Assembly: GCA_035497735.1 (NCBI GenBank)
Contig: DATJCX010000017.1
Coordinates: forward strand, 21,526-85,525
DNA from: Brumimicrobium sp035497735
Lineage (GTDB): Bacteria > Bacteroidota > Bacteroidia > Flavobacteriales_D > Crocinitomicaceae
Reading direction: 5' to 3'
DNA: 64,000 nt
Each line of letters starts with the position of its first letter. Within the stretch, counting starts at the first letter, position 1. The notes beneath the pieces are model-generated. The model did not search any database and had not been told where the DNA came from. It saw nothing but the letters and a program-made list of their open reading frames with translations. Below are positions 16,088-24,074 of the stretch, piece by piece. The position numbers and the translations under genes were made by a program.

Positions 16088-17842
16088 TTATTTGTTTTCT
16101 TTTATACCTAAATGCAACTCTTTTAGCTGTTCCTCATCAATTGCTGAAGGCGCGTCAATCATCACATCTCGTCCTGAATTATTCTTAGGGAATGCGATAT
16201 AATCACGAATAGAATCCGACCCACCCATTGTCGCTACCAAACGGTCCAAACCGAAAGCTAAACCTCCATGCGGCGGCGCTCCAAATTCAAAGGCATTCAT
16301 TAAAAATCCAAACTGCTCTTGTGCCTTCTCCTCTGTAAATCCTAGCAATTCAAACATTTTCTGTTGCAACTCTTTGTTGTGAATACGAATAGAACCACCT
16401 CCTAATTCAACACCGTTCATAGCCAAGTCGTAAGCGTTTGCACGCACTTTTCCTGGGTCTGTTGCCATTAATTCTAAATCTTCTAGTTTTGGAGAAGTAA
16501 AAGGGTGGTGCATCGCATGGTGACGCTGTGTTTCTTCGTCCCATTCTAACAATGGGAAATCTAGTACCCATAAAGGTTTAAACACATTCGGATTACGCAA
16601 TCCTAATTCATTCCCCATGTGTAAACGTAGGTCGTTCATTTGACTGCGAACTGTATCTGTTTCACCGCTTAAAACCAGCATTAAATCGCCCGGTTTTGCA
16701 CCCATTAATTCTGCCCAGGCTTTTAAGTCAGCTTCTGTATAGAATTTGTCAACCGAACTTTTTAAGGTTCCGTCTTCGTTGTATCTACAGTAAACTAAAC
16801 CTTTAGCGCCAACTTGTGGACGTTTTACCCAATCGGTTAATGTATCTAATTGTTTTCTTGTGTATATAGCACAGTCTTCTGCTACGATTCCCAATACCAA
16901 CTCAGCATCGTCAAAGACTTTAAACCCTTTGTTTTGAGTAACAGCGTTTAAGTTTTTAAACTCCATTCCAAAACGAATGTCTGGTTTGTCCGAACCGTAT
17001 GTTTCCATCGCTTCCGCATAGGTCATTCGTGGGAAATCTCCTTCAAAATCGTGGTTGATACAAGCTTTAAAAACGTGTTTAATCAATCCTTCGAATATGT
17101 TTAACACATCTTCTTGTTCCACAAAAGACATTTCACAGTCTATTTGTGTGAATTCAGGCTGACGGTCTGCACGTAAATCTTCGTCTCTAAAACATTTTAC
17201 AATTTGATAATATCTGTCAATTCCAGAAACCATCAGCAACTGCTTGAATGTTTGGGGCGACTGCGGTAAAGCGTAAAATTCACCTGGATTCATTCTACTC
17301 GGAACCACAAAGTCTCTTGCTCCTTCGGGTGTTGATTTGATCAAGTAAGGTGTTTCCACATCCATGAAATCAACACTATCTAAATATTTTCTTGTTTCTA
17401 AGGCTACTTTATTTCGTAAACGCAATTTTTCAATGATGGGATTACGACGAATATCTAGGTAACGATATTTCATACGCAATTCCTCTCCTCCATCTGTTTC
17501 GTTTTCAATCGTGAAAGGTGGTGTTTTTGAGGTGTTTAAAACAGTGATGTCACTTACCTTGATTTCAACTTCTCCTGTTGGAATATTCTTGTTTTTACTT
17601 GTACGTTCGATTACCTCACCTTTGATTTGAACGACGTATTCACGACCTAATTTTCGTGCTTCTTGATTTAGTTTTTCGTCAATCGTATCATTAAAAGCCA
17701 ATTGCGTAATTCCATAGCGATCTCTTAAGTCAACAAAGGTCATTCCCCCCATTTCACGAGTTCTTTGAACCCATCCACTTAAAGTCACTTGACTTCCTAC
17801 ATCAGAAATACGTAATTCTCCACAGGTGTGCGTTCTATACAT
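16088..17842 (-). CDS. aspS: Aspartate--tRNA ligase
   Basis: Charges tRNA-Asp. It has an N-terminal OB-fold (SQVTLSGWVQRTREMGGMTF), class II motif 2 in FRDEDLRADRQPEFTQ, the bacterial GAD insertion around residues 290-415, and motif 3 GLAFGLDRLVATMGG near residue 540. The ATG at 17842 (MYRTHTCGELRISDVG) is preferred over one 9 bases upstream, giving 584 residues. On the minus strand TATTTTTG, about 25 bases upstream of the start, is a likely -7 box. Confidence 0.96.
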   Translation of the reverse strand: MYRTHTCGELRISDVGSQVTLSGWVQRTREMGGMTFVDLRDRYGITQLAFNDTIDEKLNQEARKLGREYVVQIKGEVIERTSKNKNIPTGEVEIKVSDITVLNTSKTPPFTIENETDGGEELRMKYRYLDIRRNPIIEKLRLRNKVALETRKYLDSVDFMDVETPYLIKSTPEGARDFVVPSRMNPGEFYALPQSPQTFKQLLMVSGIDRYYQIVKCFRDEDLRADRQPEFTQIDCEMSFVEQEDVLNIFEGLIKHVFKACINHDFEGDFPRMTYAEAMETYGSDKPDIRFGMEFKNLNAVTQNKGFKVFDDAELVLGIVAEDCAIYTRKQLDTLTDWVKRPQVGAKGLVYCRYNEDGTLKSSVDKFYTEADLKAWAELMGAKPGDLMLVLSGETDTVRSQMNDLRLHMGNELGLRNPNVFKPLWVLDFPLLEWDEETQRHHAMHHPFTSPKLEDLELMATDPGKVRANAYDLAMNGVELGGGSIRIHNKELQQKMFELLGFTEEKAQEQFGFLMNAFEFGAPPHGGLAFGLDRLVATMGGSDSIRDYIAFPKNNSGRDVMIDAPSAIDEEQLKELHLGIKENK

Positions 17843-17939
17843 TTTAATCATTTTAATTTTGTGCTAGGCAAAAATAGAAAAAGTTAATGACTAGTTTAGG
17901 GTTTTGAGCGTTAGTTTTTGTGAATTGTGTTGAGATTGG

Positions 17940-17968
17940 TTGAATATTGCATGGAAATTTTAATTTTG
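17940..17968 (+). promoter_or_regulatory. Promoter of the 182-residue membrane protein gene
   Basis: TTG at 17940-17942, an 18-base spacer, then TAATTTTG at 17961-17968: both halves of a Bacteroidota promoter, 20 bases before the ATG. Confidence 0.55.
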
Positions 17969-17988
17969 TAAAGCACATCACGTAAAAA

Positions 17989-18537
17989 ATGGAAAAAAGT
18001 AACATTCTTATTAAAGAAAACGTAATTGTTATTTTACGGAATAAAAAACAATTAAGGCATCAAATATTGCTGCTTGTATTACTTGTGCTTTCCATTTCAT
18101 ATCCACTTTATTATGGATTAATAGCGTACAGCGATGAAGGAGAGATTTCTTTTAGAATGATTGCCCTTTTGGTGGTTGGTTTTAGCATTGCTTATTTTGC
18201 TTTTCGCTTCTTATTATGGCATGTCTTTGGAAAAGAGGTCTTGATTTTAAACGAAGATAAGATTGAATATTTTGCAGATTACGGCTTGTTTCAAGGAAAT
18301 AAAAAACAGTTGTTTGTGGATCCTGAGAATGCGACTTTTGGGATAAGAATTAACGTTTTTGAAGGCGACAAAATTCCTGAAAAAAAGAAGGATGCTGAAG
18401 AAGTTTTAGAGGAATTATCCAAAGAAGCTGCATTTAATGAAGATAATAAGGTGGTAGAGACGATGTTAACGGTTTCTAAAAGTGATATGGAAAAAATCCA
18501 AGATAAATTTTTTGAAGTTTATAAAGGCGTATTTTAA
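17989..18537 (+). CDS. Uncharacterised two-helix membrane protein
   Basis: A 182-residue protein with two hydrophobic segments (about residues 24-45 and 57-76). The C-terminal domain is cytoplasmic-looking, charged and rich in Glu and Lys, with the stretch DAEEVLEELSKEAAFNEDNK. The layout resembles small proteins with a PH-like C-terminal domain (WHVFGKEVLILNEDKIEYF), but the family is not recognised. Convergent with the NadR-like gene, 9 bases apart. Confidence 0.65.
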   Translation: MEKSNILIKENVIVILRNKKQLRHQILLLVLLVLSISYPLYYGLIAYSDEGEISFRMIALLVVGFSIAYFAFRFLLWHVFGKEVLILNEDKIEYFADYGLFQGNKKQLFVDPENATFGIRINVFEGDKIPEKKKDAEEVLEELSKEAAFNEDNKVVETMLTVSKSDMEKIQDKFFEVYKGVF

Positions 18538-18546
18538 AAAATCACC

Positions 18547-19074
18547 CTAAAAGCAGAAACCTCCTTTGGATAAAAGCAAATCCTCAATTAATTCTACAGA
18601 TTTTTTCACCCTTTCTTGAAGTGTACCTTCTAAAATAACATAGTTCACTTTCATTTCTTGTAACTTCTGGAGATATATTTCAAATAATTCCGCACGCTCA
18701 TTGGGGTGTTCTCGCAAAGGGTCTTCTTCCCACGGGATATCTTTAGGACTGCATAAAAAGTATATTTGGTAATCTTGATTCGCAAGTAAATCTAGTATTT
18801 CTTGGTCGCATTGTTGATATTTGAAAGTGGACCAAATATAGAGAACTATAGCTTCTGTATCATAGATTTTTAGACCTTTTTCTGCTAATTCATTTCGTTG
18901 CTTTTCCTGTTCTATTCCAATTTTAGCAATATCAGAGAAATCATATTTTCCCGAACGCTCAGTGAGGTATTCACGTGCGTATTCAGGGAATAACTGTGCG
19001 TCAAAATGTTCTGCTACAGCTTGTGAAACACTACTTTTTCCCGAACTTTCTGGGCCTGTGAATGCAACTTTCAA
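18547..19074 (-). CDS. NadR-like AAA family ATPase/nicotinamide riboside kinase
   Basis: A 175-residue P-loop protein with GPESSGKSS at residues 7-15, EYAREYL near residue 37 and a later DTEAIVLYIW segment. These match the ribosylnicotinamide-kinase-like domain of NadR (AAA_28). Such stand-alone proteins are thought to phosphorylate nicotinamide riboside in NAD salvage; no adenylyltransferase or DNA-binding domain is attached. The substrate assignment rests on family resemblance only. Confidence 0.8.
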   Translation of the reverse strand: MKVAFTGPESSGKSSVSQAVAEHFDAQLFPEYAREYLTERSGKYDFSDIAKIGIEQEKQRNELAEKGLKIYDTEAIVLYIWSTFKYQQCDQEILDLLANQDYQIYFLCSPKDIPWEEDPLREHPNERAELFEIYLQKLQEMKVNYVILEGTLQERVKKSVELIEDLLLSKGGFCF

Positions 19075-19281
19075 TTTTTTCTTTTTTTAAATGATTGATT
19101 CCAAGAGTTAAATGCAAAAATAACAATTAAGGTATCAATAAGGTGTTGGAAAGCGATTAAGTAGTATCCTTGAGTAGTATTTAATGAAATCAAAGGCTAA
19201 ACTGTTACTGTAATTGGCGGAATCTTCTCCTAGTCAGCGGAATTAATCTAGAATTAGTTCTCTATCTAATTTTATTTTCAC

Positions 19282-19289
19282 TAAATTTG
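19282..19289 (+). promoter_or_regulatory. Candidate -7 element of the 7TMR-DISM kinase operon
   Basis: TAAATTTG fits TAnnTTTG and lies 28 bases upstream of the ATG. Confidence 0.4.
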
Positions 19290-19316
19290 AATCAAACGCT
19301 AAAATACTCCTAGCAG

Positions 19317-21356
19317 ATGCTTAAGTCTATTACTACATTTACATGCATTTTCTGGTATTTTTTTTCTTTTGGATATGGCCAAATAAAATTAGATATCGAC
19401 GTGGATTTGATTCATTTAATGAACAACGCCAATGTGCGTATTCTATATACTTCAAATGACGCAAAATTAGTAGATGTTGTAGGCCAAAATTTCACCACTT
19501 CTTTTAGTACCCTGGATGTGCAAACGCAGGATTCGACCCTTTGGGTGAGATTTAAAGTGATAAATGAAAGCGTAAAACATCAGCAATACTATCTAATTGT
19601 AACGGCGCCTTATGCCAGTTTGTATTTAAAGAAAAACGCGCAATGGGAACAGATTACATCTGGATATATGACACCCTATAAAGAACTTTCTAATTCTTCC
19701 TCTAGAAAGTATTTAAATCTATCCATCCCGGAAAATGTGGAAACTGAAATGATCTTACAGTTTAAAGCACATAGACTGACCAATAATTTTACTAATCCAG
19801 CGATAAGCGGTGTCCTTGGGTTTAATTCTTGGCAAAAAGAACAGGATGATTTTGAGCGATTTAGTAGAGCATTCTCCCTGGTTTATCTATCCGGACTGTT
19901 TGTTTCTCTCTTGTTTATTTTCATGATTTATGCAGGTGTGAGAGAAAAAGTATATCTCTACTATATGTTTTGCCTGGTGGCGCAAGTTGTGTTAAGTCTA
20001 ACTGTCATGGACCTGAATCCGATCAATTCACTCAACATTATTTATTTCTACCCGATTATTGAATATGTGATGCCAGAAGTTGTGCTATTTATTTTTATTG
20101 GTCTATACATCTTCTTTATCATTATTTTATTTGAATTGGAAAAAGGACCATTGCTAAAACGAGTGGCTAAAGGTCTTGCATGGCTCTGTTTTGCTTATGC
20201 CTTATTCAATCTTATTTTCTTGTTATTTTTTGCTGGTATTGAAGGGAAAATGCTCAATTATCAATTGGCAAGAATGATTATTATGCCAATTAATTTCATC
20301 TTAATCATCTGGATAGTTGTAGAAATTAGACATCCTCTGCTTTTCTATTTTATTATTTCTCATCTTTTCTTTTTTGTAGGGGCTATTCTATCGGTTTACA
20401 TTTTCTTTTCAGGGGCTATGAATAATCCTGAAAGTGTTTTTTACTTTGCAAAAAGTGGTAGCGTCGTTTTCCAAATGGGATTATTTGGTGAAGTGATTAG
20501 CTTTTCAGTGGCGCTCTCTTTGCGTGTAAAATATATTCAAAAAGAAAAAAGGCTGAGTGCTGAAGCTTACATCGAACAATTGCATAAAAATAAAATGCTT
20601 CAAGAAAAAATGAATGAAGAGTTGGATAATGAAATTCAGCGAAAAACCAACGAGTTGGAAGTTGCTTATGCTGACATGGAAGCACATCGAAAAAAAGAAA
20701 TTGAAATGTCCTTCTCTAAGAAGTTAAAGGAAATGGAAATGATGGCCCTCCGTTCTCAAATGAACCCTCATTTTCTTTTCAATAGTATGAATGCTCTAAA
20801 ACATTTGATTTTAACTGAAAGGGCTGATTTAGCAATGGATTATTTAGATGATTTTTCTGTTTTATTAAGAAAAGTTCTGCAGAATAGTAAACACGAAACG
20901 ATTAGTGTAGAAGACGAACTAGATGTACTGGAAAGGTATTTAAATCTAGAAAAATTGCGACTAGATGAAAGCTTTCAATATTCCTTAGAGATTGAAAATC
21001 GAGAATTGCTGTCTCAGTATAATATTCCGCCTTTACTCTTACAACCCTTTGCAGAAAATGCTATCTGGCACGGCTTGATTCCAAGTGATAAGAAGGAGAA
21101 GTTGCTGAATATAAAGTTGGATATGACCGATGAGTTGGTGATTACTATTGAGGATAACGGAATTGGGAGGGCAGCCGCAAAGGAAATGAAGAATCAAAAT
21201 TCCTTTCAAAAGTCTATGGGACTTAAAATAACAGAAGAACGCTTACAATTATTTAATCAAACGCAAGAGTTAAAGTTGGAAATGAAATTCATTGACCTGA
21301 ATGGAAATGGATTTTCTTCTGGTACGGCGGTAACTTTTAGCTATAAAAATGAATGA
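19317..21356 (+). CDS. 7TMR-DISM sensor histidine kinase (LytS/YehU type)
   Basis: A 679-residue membrane kinase. Order: signal peptide (1-22); extracellular 7TMR-DISMED2-like sensor domain (about 25-175, carbohydrate-binding-like); seven hydrophobic segments (about 190-405); coiled coil (about 415-470); His_kinase domain with RSQMNPHFLFNSMNALKHL and the likely phospho-acceptor His485; HATPase domain with LQPFAENAIWHGL and DNGIGR. It is cognate to the LytTR regulator, whose start overlaps by 8 bases. The ligand is unknown; small carbohydrates are suggested for the sensor fold. Confidence 0.92.
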   Translation: MLKSITTFTCIFWYFFSFGYGQIKLDIDVDLIHLMNNANVRILYTSNDAKLVDVVGQNFTTSFSTLDVQTQDSTLWVRFKVINESVKHQQYYLIVTAPYASLYLKKNAQWEQITSGYMTPYKELSNSSSRKYLNLSIPENVETEMILQFKAHRLTNNFTNPAISGVLGFNSWQKEQDDFERFSRAFSLVYLSGLFVSLLFIFMIYAGVREKVYLYYMFCLVAQVVLSLTVMDLNPINSLNIIYFYPIIEYVMPEVVLFIFIGLYIFFIIILFELEKGPLLKRVAKGLAWLCFAYALFNLIFLLFFAGIEGKMLNYQLARMIIMPINFILIIWIVVEIRHPLLFYFIISHLFFFVGAILSVYIFFSGAMNNPESVFYFAKSGSVVFQMGLFGEVISFSVALSLRVKYIQKEKRLSAEAYIEQLHKNKMLQEKMNEELDNEIQRKTNELEVAYADMEAHRKKEIEMSFSKKLKEMEMMALRSQMNPHFLFNSMNALKHLILTERADLAMDYLDDFSVLLRKVLQNSKHETISVEDELDVLERYLNLEKLRLDESFQYSLEIENRELLSQYNIPPLLLQPFAENAIWHGLIPSDKKEKLLNIKLDMTDELVITIEDNGIGRAAAKEMKNQNSFQKSMGLKITEERLQLFNQTQELKLEMKFIDLNGNGFSSGTAVTFSYKNE

Positions 21357-22122
21357 CATGACAAAGATTGTAGTTATAGACGATGAAAAGCACGGAACGG
21401 ATGTTTTGATGTCATTGATAAGACAGTTGAGACCCAATTATGAGATATTTGGTGTTTTTAACGATTCGACTTTGGCCTTGGATTTCATCAAAAAGAACAA
21501 GTCAGAAATCGGATTGCTATTTACGGATATCCAAATGCCTAAAATGAATGGATTTTCCCTGCTTGATAATGCCTTCCCTTTTTCTTTTGACGTGATATTT
21601 ACCACCGCTTTTGATCATTATGCTATTAAAGCATTTCAATACAGTGCTATTAATTATTTGCTGAAACCTATTAATGGTAAGGACTTGGAACTTGTATTGC
21701 TAAATTGGGAACAAAGAAGAGAGAAAGCTTCTACCGATCGCTGGAGTTTGATGAAAAAAATGATGAATAGAGCAGACGAAGTTGTAAATACAATTGCACT
21801 TCCAACTAGAAATGGCTACGAAATTATTAATATTGAAAGTATCATTCGCTGTGAATCTGAAAATAATTATACTTATTTTTATTGTTCAACGGGTGCGAAA
21901 ACCATGATTTCTAAATCTCTTAAAGAAGTCGAAGAATTGTTATTCCCTTATTCATTCTTTCGAGTGCATCAATCGCATCTTATCAATGCAAAGTTTGTCA
22001 AACAAATAAATAAAAACGACGGTGGCTCCATTCTAATGAAAGACAATGCTGTAGTACCTGTTTCTCGTCAAAAAAAAGGACTGTTGGAAGAGATTTTAAA
22101 TAAGAATATTCGTTTTGATTAG
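21349..22122 (+). CDS. LytTR family response regulator
   Basis: A 257-residue DNA-binding response regulator. The receiver domain has the acidic pair at VIDDEKHG and phospho-acceptor Asp60 in FTDIQMPKMNG. The C-terminal LytTR domain (about residues 150-250) contains CESENNYTYFYCSTG and FFRVHQSHLIN. It overlaps the kinase gene by 8 bases; a second in-frame ATG at 21358, just beyond the kinase stop, is an alternative start. The target promoters are not evident. Confidence 0.94.
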   Translation: MNDMTKIVVIDDEKHGTDVLMSLIRQLRPNYEIFGVFNDSTLALDFIKKNKSEIGLLFTDIQMPKMNGFSLLDNAFPFSFDVIFTTAFDHYAIKAFQYSAINYLLKPINGKDLELVLLNWEQRREKASTDRWSLMKKMMNRADEVVNTIALPTRNGYEIINIESIIRCESENNYTYFYCSTGAKTMISKSLKEVEELLFPYSFFRVHQSHLINAKFVKQINKNDGGSILMKDNAVVPVSRQKKGLLEEILNKNIRFD

Positions 22123-22192
22123 TTTGCTGAGATAGGTCAAAAGTGATTTCCACAATGTCTAATCTTAAAAGAGTAAACTTTTTTAAAAAGTA

Positions 22193-22300
22193 GTGGATGT
22201 TTCAAAAGACGGAGAAACGTGCGTTATTGATAGTAAGAACAACAAGAACATACTAATGTACGTGTTGAAGTTCGGCAGTTCTACATTTTGAAACATCCAC
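22193..22300. repeat. Palindromic intergenic element, copy 2
   Basis: Outer arms GTGGATGTTTCAAAA (22193-22207) and the exact reverse complement (22286-22300). CAAAA at 22203-22207 is followed after exactly 15 bases by GTTATTGA (22223-22230), then ACATACTA at 22248-22255, the same spacing as copy 1. The interior otherwise differs, so it is a related but diverged member. Confidence 0.75.
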
Positions 22301-22525
22301 AGTTTCGCTTTTGATCAGGTCGTTAGATCAGCGAGATTTCATTTTTTTCTAAATCAAATGCATCTTACATTTCAAAAACTCATCTCCTCAATATTGGTTT
22401 AATCATGTTTTTAGTTAGTAGGAAGGCTGTTGTTTAGCACTTCATGATTAATATGATAAGAGAACGCTCTTGATTATATTACATAGTTACGAAAACACTT
22501 TCGTATATACAATAGGCATTTTGTA

Positions 22526-22567
22526 TTTGGTCGATTTGAATTAGAATTTGGTCGATGTGGATTAGAA
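22526..22567. repeat. 21-bp tandem duplication
   Basis: TTTGGTCGATTTGAATTAGAA (22526-22546) is followed directly by TTTGGTCGATGTGGATTAGAA (22547-22567), two mismatches apart, just downstream of the truA-like gene. Confidence 0.85.
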
Positions 22568-22576
22568 TTTAGTAAG

Positions 22577-23365
22577 TTATTCAACGGGTTTTAACTGAGA
22601 ACTGAATAAGTGTAGGCCTGAAGCGGGTGCAACATAGCTTAGCTTAATCTTATTTTCTCCGTCTAAAGTGCGTATAAAATCATCCCATGTCATTTTATCT
22701 TGTCCGAGTTCAAGTAAGGCACCCATCATCAAACGAATTTGATTGCGTTTAAAACCTTCTCCTCGAAATTTAACGAGGTAACTTTTCTCAGGAAAAAAAG
22801 AAGCGTGAAGCTCTGTATTCTCGACAAGTTCGCACGAAAGTACTTCTGCCACTGTATTGGTTGCTGGATTGGGTCTAAATGTATAAGAATAAAAATCCTT
22901 TTTCCCTTCAAATAGCTTGGCGGCTTTTTGCATTAATGGAATATTTAATTCAGCGATGATATTGCACATAAAGGCTGCACAATACGGATGAAACTTTTCA
23001 CCATGTGCAAAGTAATAATGGTATTCCTTGATTTTTTCTGATTGAATAATATTGAAATGCCTATCTGTTTCATCAATTGATAAAGCACGGATATCGGCAG
23101 GCAAGTTGAGATTAAAGGTGCTTAAAAACATCGATGAATCTTCAATGTTTTGGGTTGTGAAAATTTCGATATATGTATGGTTTACAGAAACCATTGCATC
23201 GGTCCGGCCAGCAGCCAAAACTTTATTGGCCGAATCGGGTAAAACCCAATTTAATGTCTTTAACACCATTTCTTGGACAGTTATCACATTGGGCTGCTTC
23301 TGCCAACCGTGATACCTAAATCCAAGATATTGGAGCTCTATAATATAATAAAATCGTTGTGCCAT
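22577..23365 (-). CDS. TruA-family tRNA pseudouridine synthase
   Basis: A 262-residue protein of the TruA family, which modifies uridines 38-40 of tRNA anticodon arms. The N-terminal IIELQYLGFRYHGWQKQPN and the catalytic motif AAGRTDAMVSV (Asp56) are recognisable, as is the C-terminal RGEGFKRNQIRLMMGALLELG. The motif departs from the usual GRTDAGVHA (Met-Val-Ser replaces Gly-Val-His). It is therefore a divergent member, and another truA copy may exist elsewhere in the genome. Convergent with the LytTR gene. Confidence 0.85.
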   Translation of the reverse strand: MAQRFYYIIELQYLGFRYHGWQKQPNVITVQEMVLKTLNWVLPDSANKVLAAGRTDAMVSVNHTYIEIFTTQNIEDSSMFLSTFNLNLPADIRALSIDETDRHFNIIQSEKIKEYHYYFAHGEKFHPYCAAFMCNIIAELNIPLMQKAAKLFEGKKDFYSYTFRPNPATNTVAEVLSCELVENTELHASFFPEKSYLVKFRGEGFKRNQIRLMMGALLELGQDKMTWDDFIRTLDGENKIKLSYVAPASGLHLFSSQLKPVE

Positions 23366-23404
23366 TTCTGGCAGTAAAGATAGTTCTTTCGAATTAAGTA
23401 AGTT

Positions 23405-23434
23405 GAAAGAAGAGAATTATTCTTCTCTTCTTTC
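23405..23434 (-). terminator. Inverted repeat overlapping the stop codon of the Lys/Glu-rich protein
   Basis: GAAAGAAGAGAA (23405-23416) and TTCTCTTCTTTC (23423-23434) are exact inverted repeats with a six-base loop containing the stop codon, so the last codons form one arm. There is no clear T-run, so termination is only possible. Confidence 0.35.
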
Positions 23435-23764
23435 TGTTTCCTTCAACGCAGGCTTTAAAGTTTTCAACTCAGCCTTTTCCAACTTAACAGCTGCCTTTGT
23501 TTCCTTTTTCGGCTCAGTCGGACTTTTTACCTCTCTTGCTGGAGCTAATCGCTCTTCTTTTACTCCTTCCTTCTCACGAATTTCTGTATTCTTTGGTTCA
23601 ACTTGCGTTGCTTTTAGCTTTTCGTTTTCAACTTTCGTCTCTTTATTAATAATTGTACTTTCTTTTTTTGTAAACTTCATTTCTGTAGCCTTACCTTCTT
23701 GTGCAAATACTGCCGCTGAAGTCATTAAAAAGAAAGCTCCAGCTAATAAAATTGATTTTTTCAT
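23417..23764 (-). CDS. Small secreted Lys/Glu-rich protein
   Basis: A 115-residue protein with a clear signal peptide (residues 1-21, ending AAVFAQ). The mature region is low in complexity and dominated by Lys, Glu, Thr and Pro (for example EIREKEGVKEERLAPAREVK), probably disordered. A similar composition is seen in the signal-peptide protein at 44596-45015, although that one has LTxxQ motifs. No domain is recognised. It follows the truA-like gene's start side and lies between palindromic copies 2 and 4. Confidence 0.65.
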   Translation of the reverse strand: MKKSILLAGAFFLMTSAAVFAQEGKATEMKFTKKESTIINKETKVENEKLKATQVEPKNTEIREKEGVKEERLAPAREVKSPTEPKKETKAAVKLEKAELKTLKPALKETERREE

Positions 23765-23887
23765 AATTTCTAAATTTTGTTTGATGAGTAAAGTTACAAA
23801 TTTTGTTCCAATTATAAAACATTGTTTAAAACAATGTTTGTTTCGCCATAATAGACTTAAATTTAATCATTTATAGAGAATTTGGGA

Positions 23888-24012
23888 GTAGCTATCTCAA
23901 AAGTAGGAAAAATGTTAAATCTTGAAAAGGAGAAAGAATTGAGCCTGCTGTAGTATGTGCTGTAGTTCGAAATTTATCAGCCACGAAAGTGTTCTGCAGT
24001 TTTGAGTTATAC
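23888..24012. repeat. Palindromic intergenic element, copy 4 (diverged, inverted)
   Basis: Outer arms TATCTCAAAA (23893-23902) and TTTTGAGTTA (24000-24009) pair with one mismatch. Read on the minus strand, CAAAA is followed after exactly 15 bases by GTGGCTGA (the counterpart of GTTATTGA) and later by CACATACTA, as in copy 1. From the other arm it shares a GTAGGAAAAATG-like stretch with copy 3. The remainder of the 23765-24074 gap holds no visible gene. Confidence 0.55.
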
Positions 24013-24074
24013 ACCGTTAATTAATGTTAGTATTCTTCGTATATTCGCCTATTATTTACTACCATCAACACTAT

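Larger units (their letters stand above)
22123..22576. other. Convergent intergenic region carrying repeats
   Basis: 454 bases between the LytTR regulator and the truA-like gene, with no convincing ORF. It contains palindromic element copy 2 (22193-22300) and a 21-bp tandem duplication (22526-22567). The rest is AT-rich and featureless. Confidence 0.6.

Noticed and set aside
23403..23876. 157-residue plus-strand ORF
   Set aside because: It is opposite the Lys/Glu-rich signal-peptide gene and is rich in Ser/Phe, as expected from reversed Lys/Glu codons.
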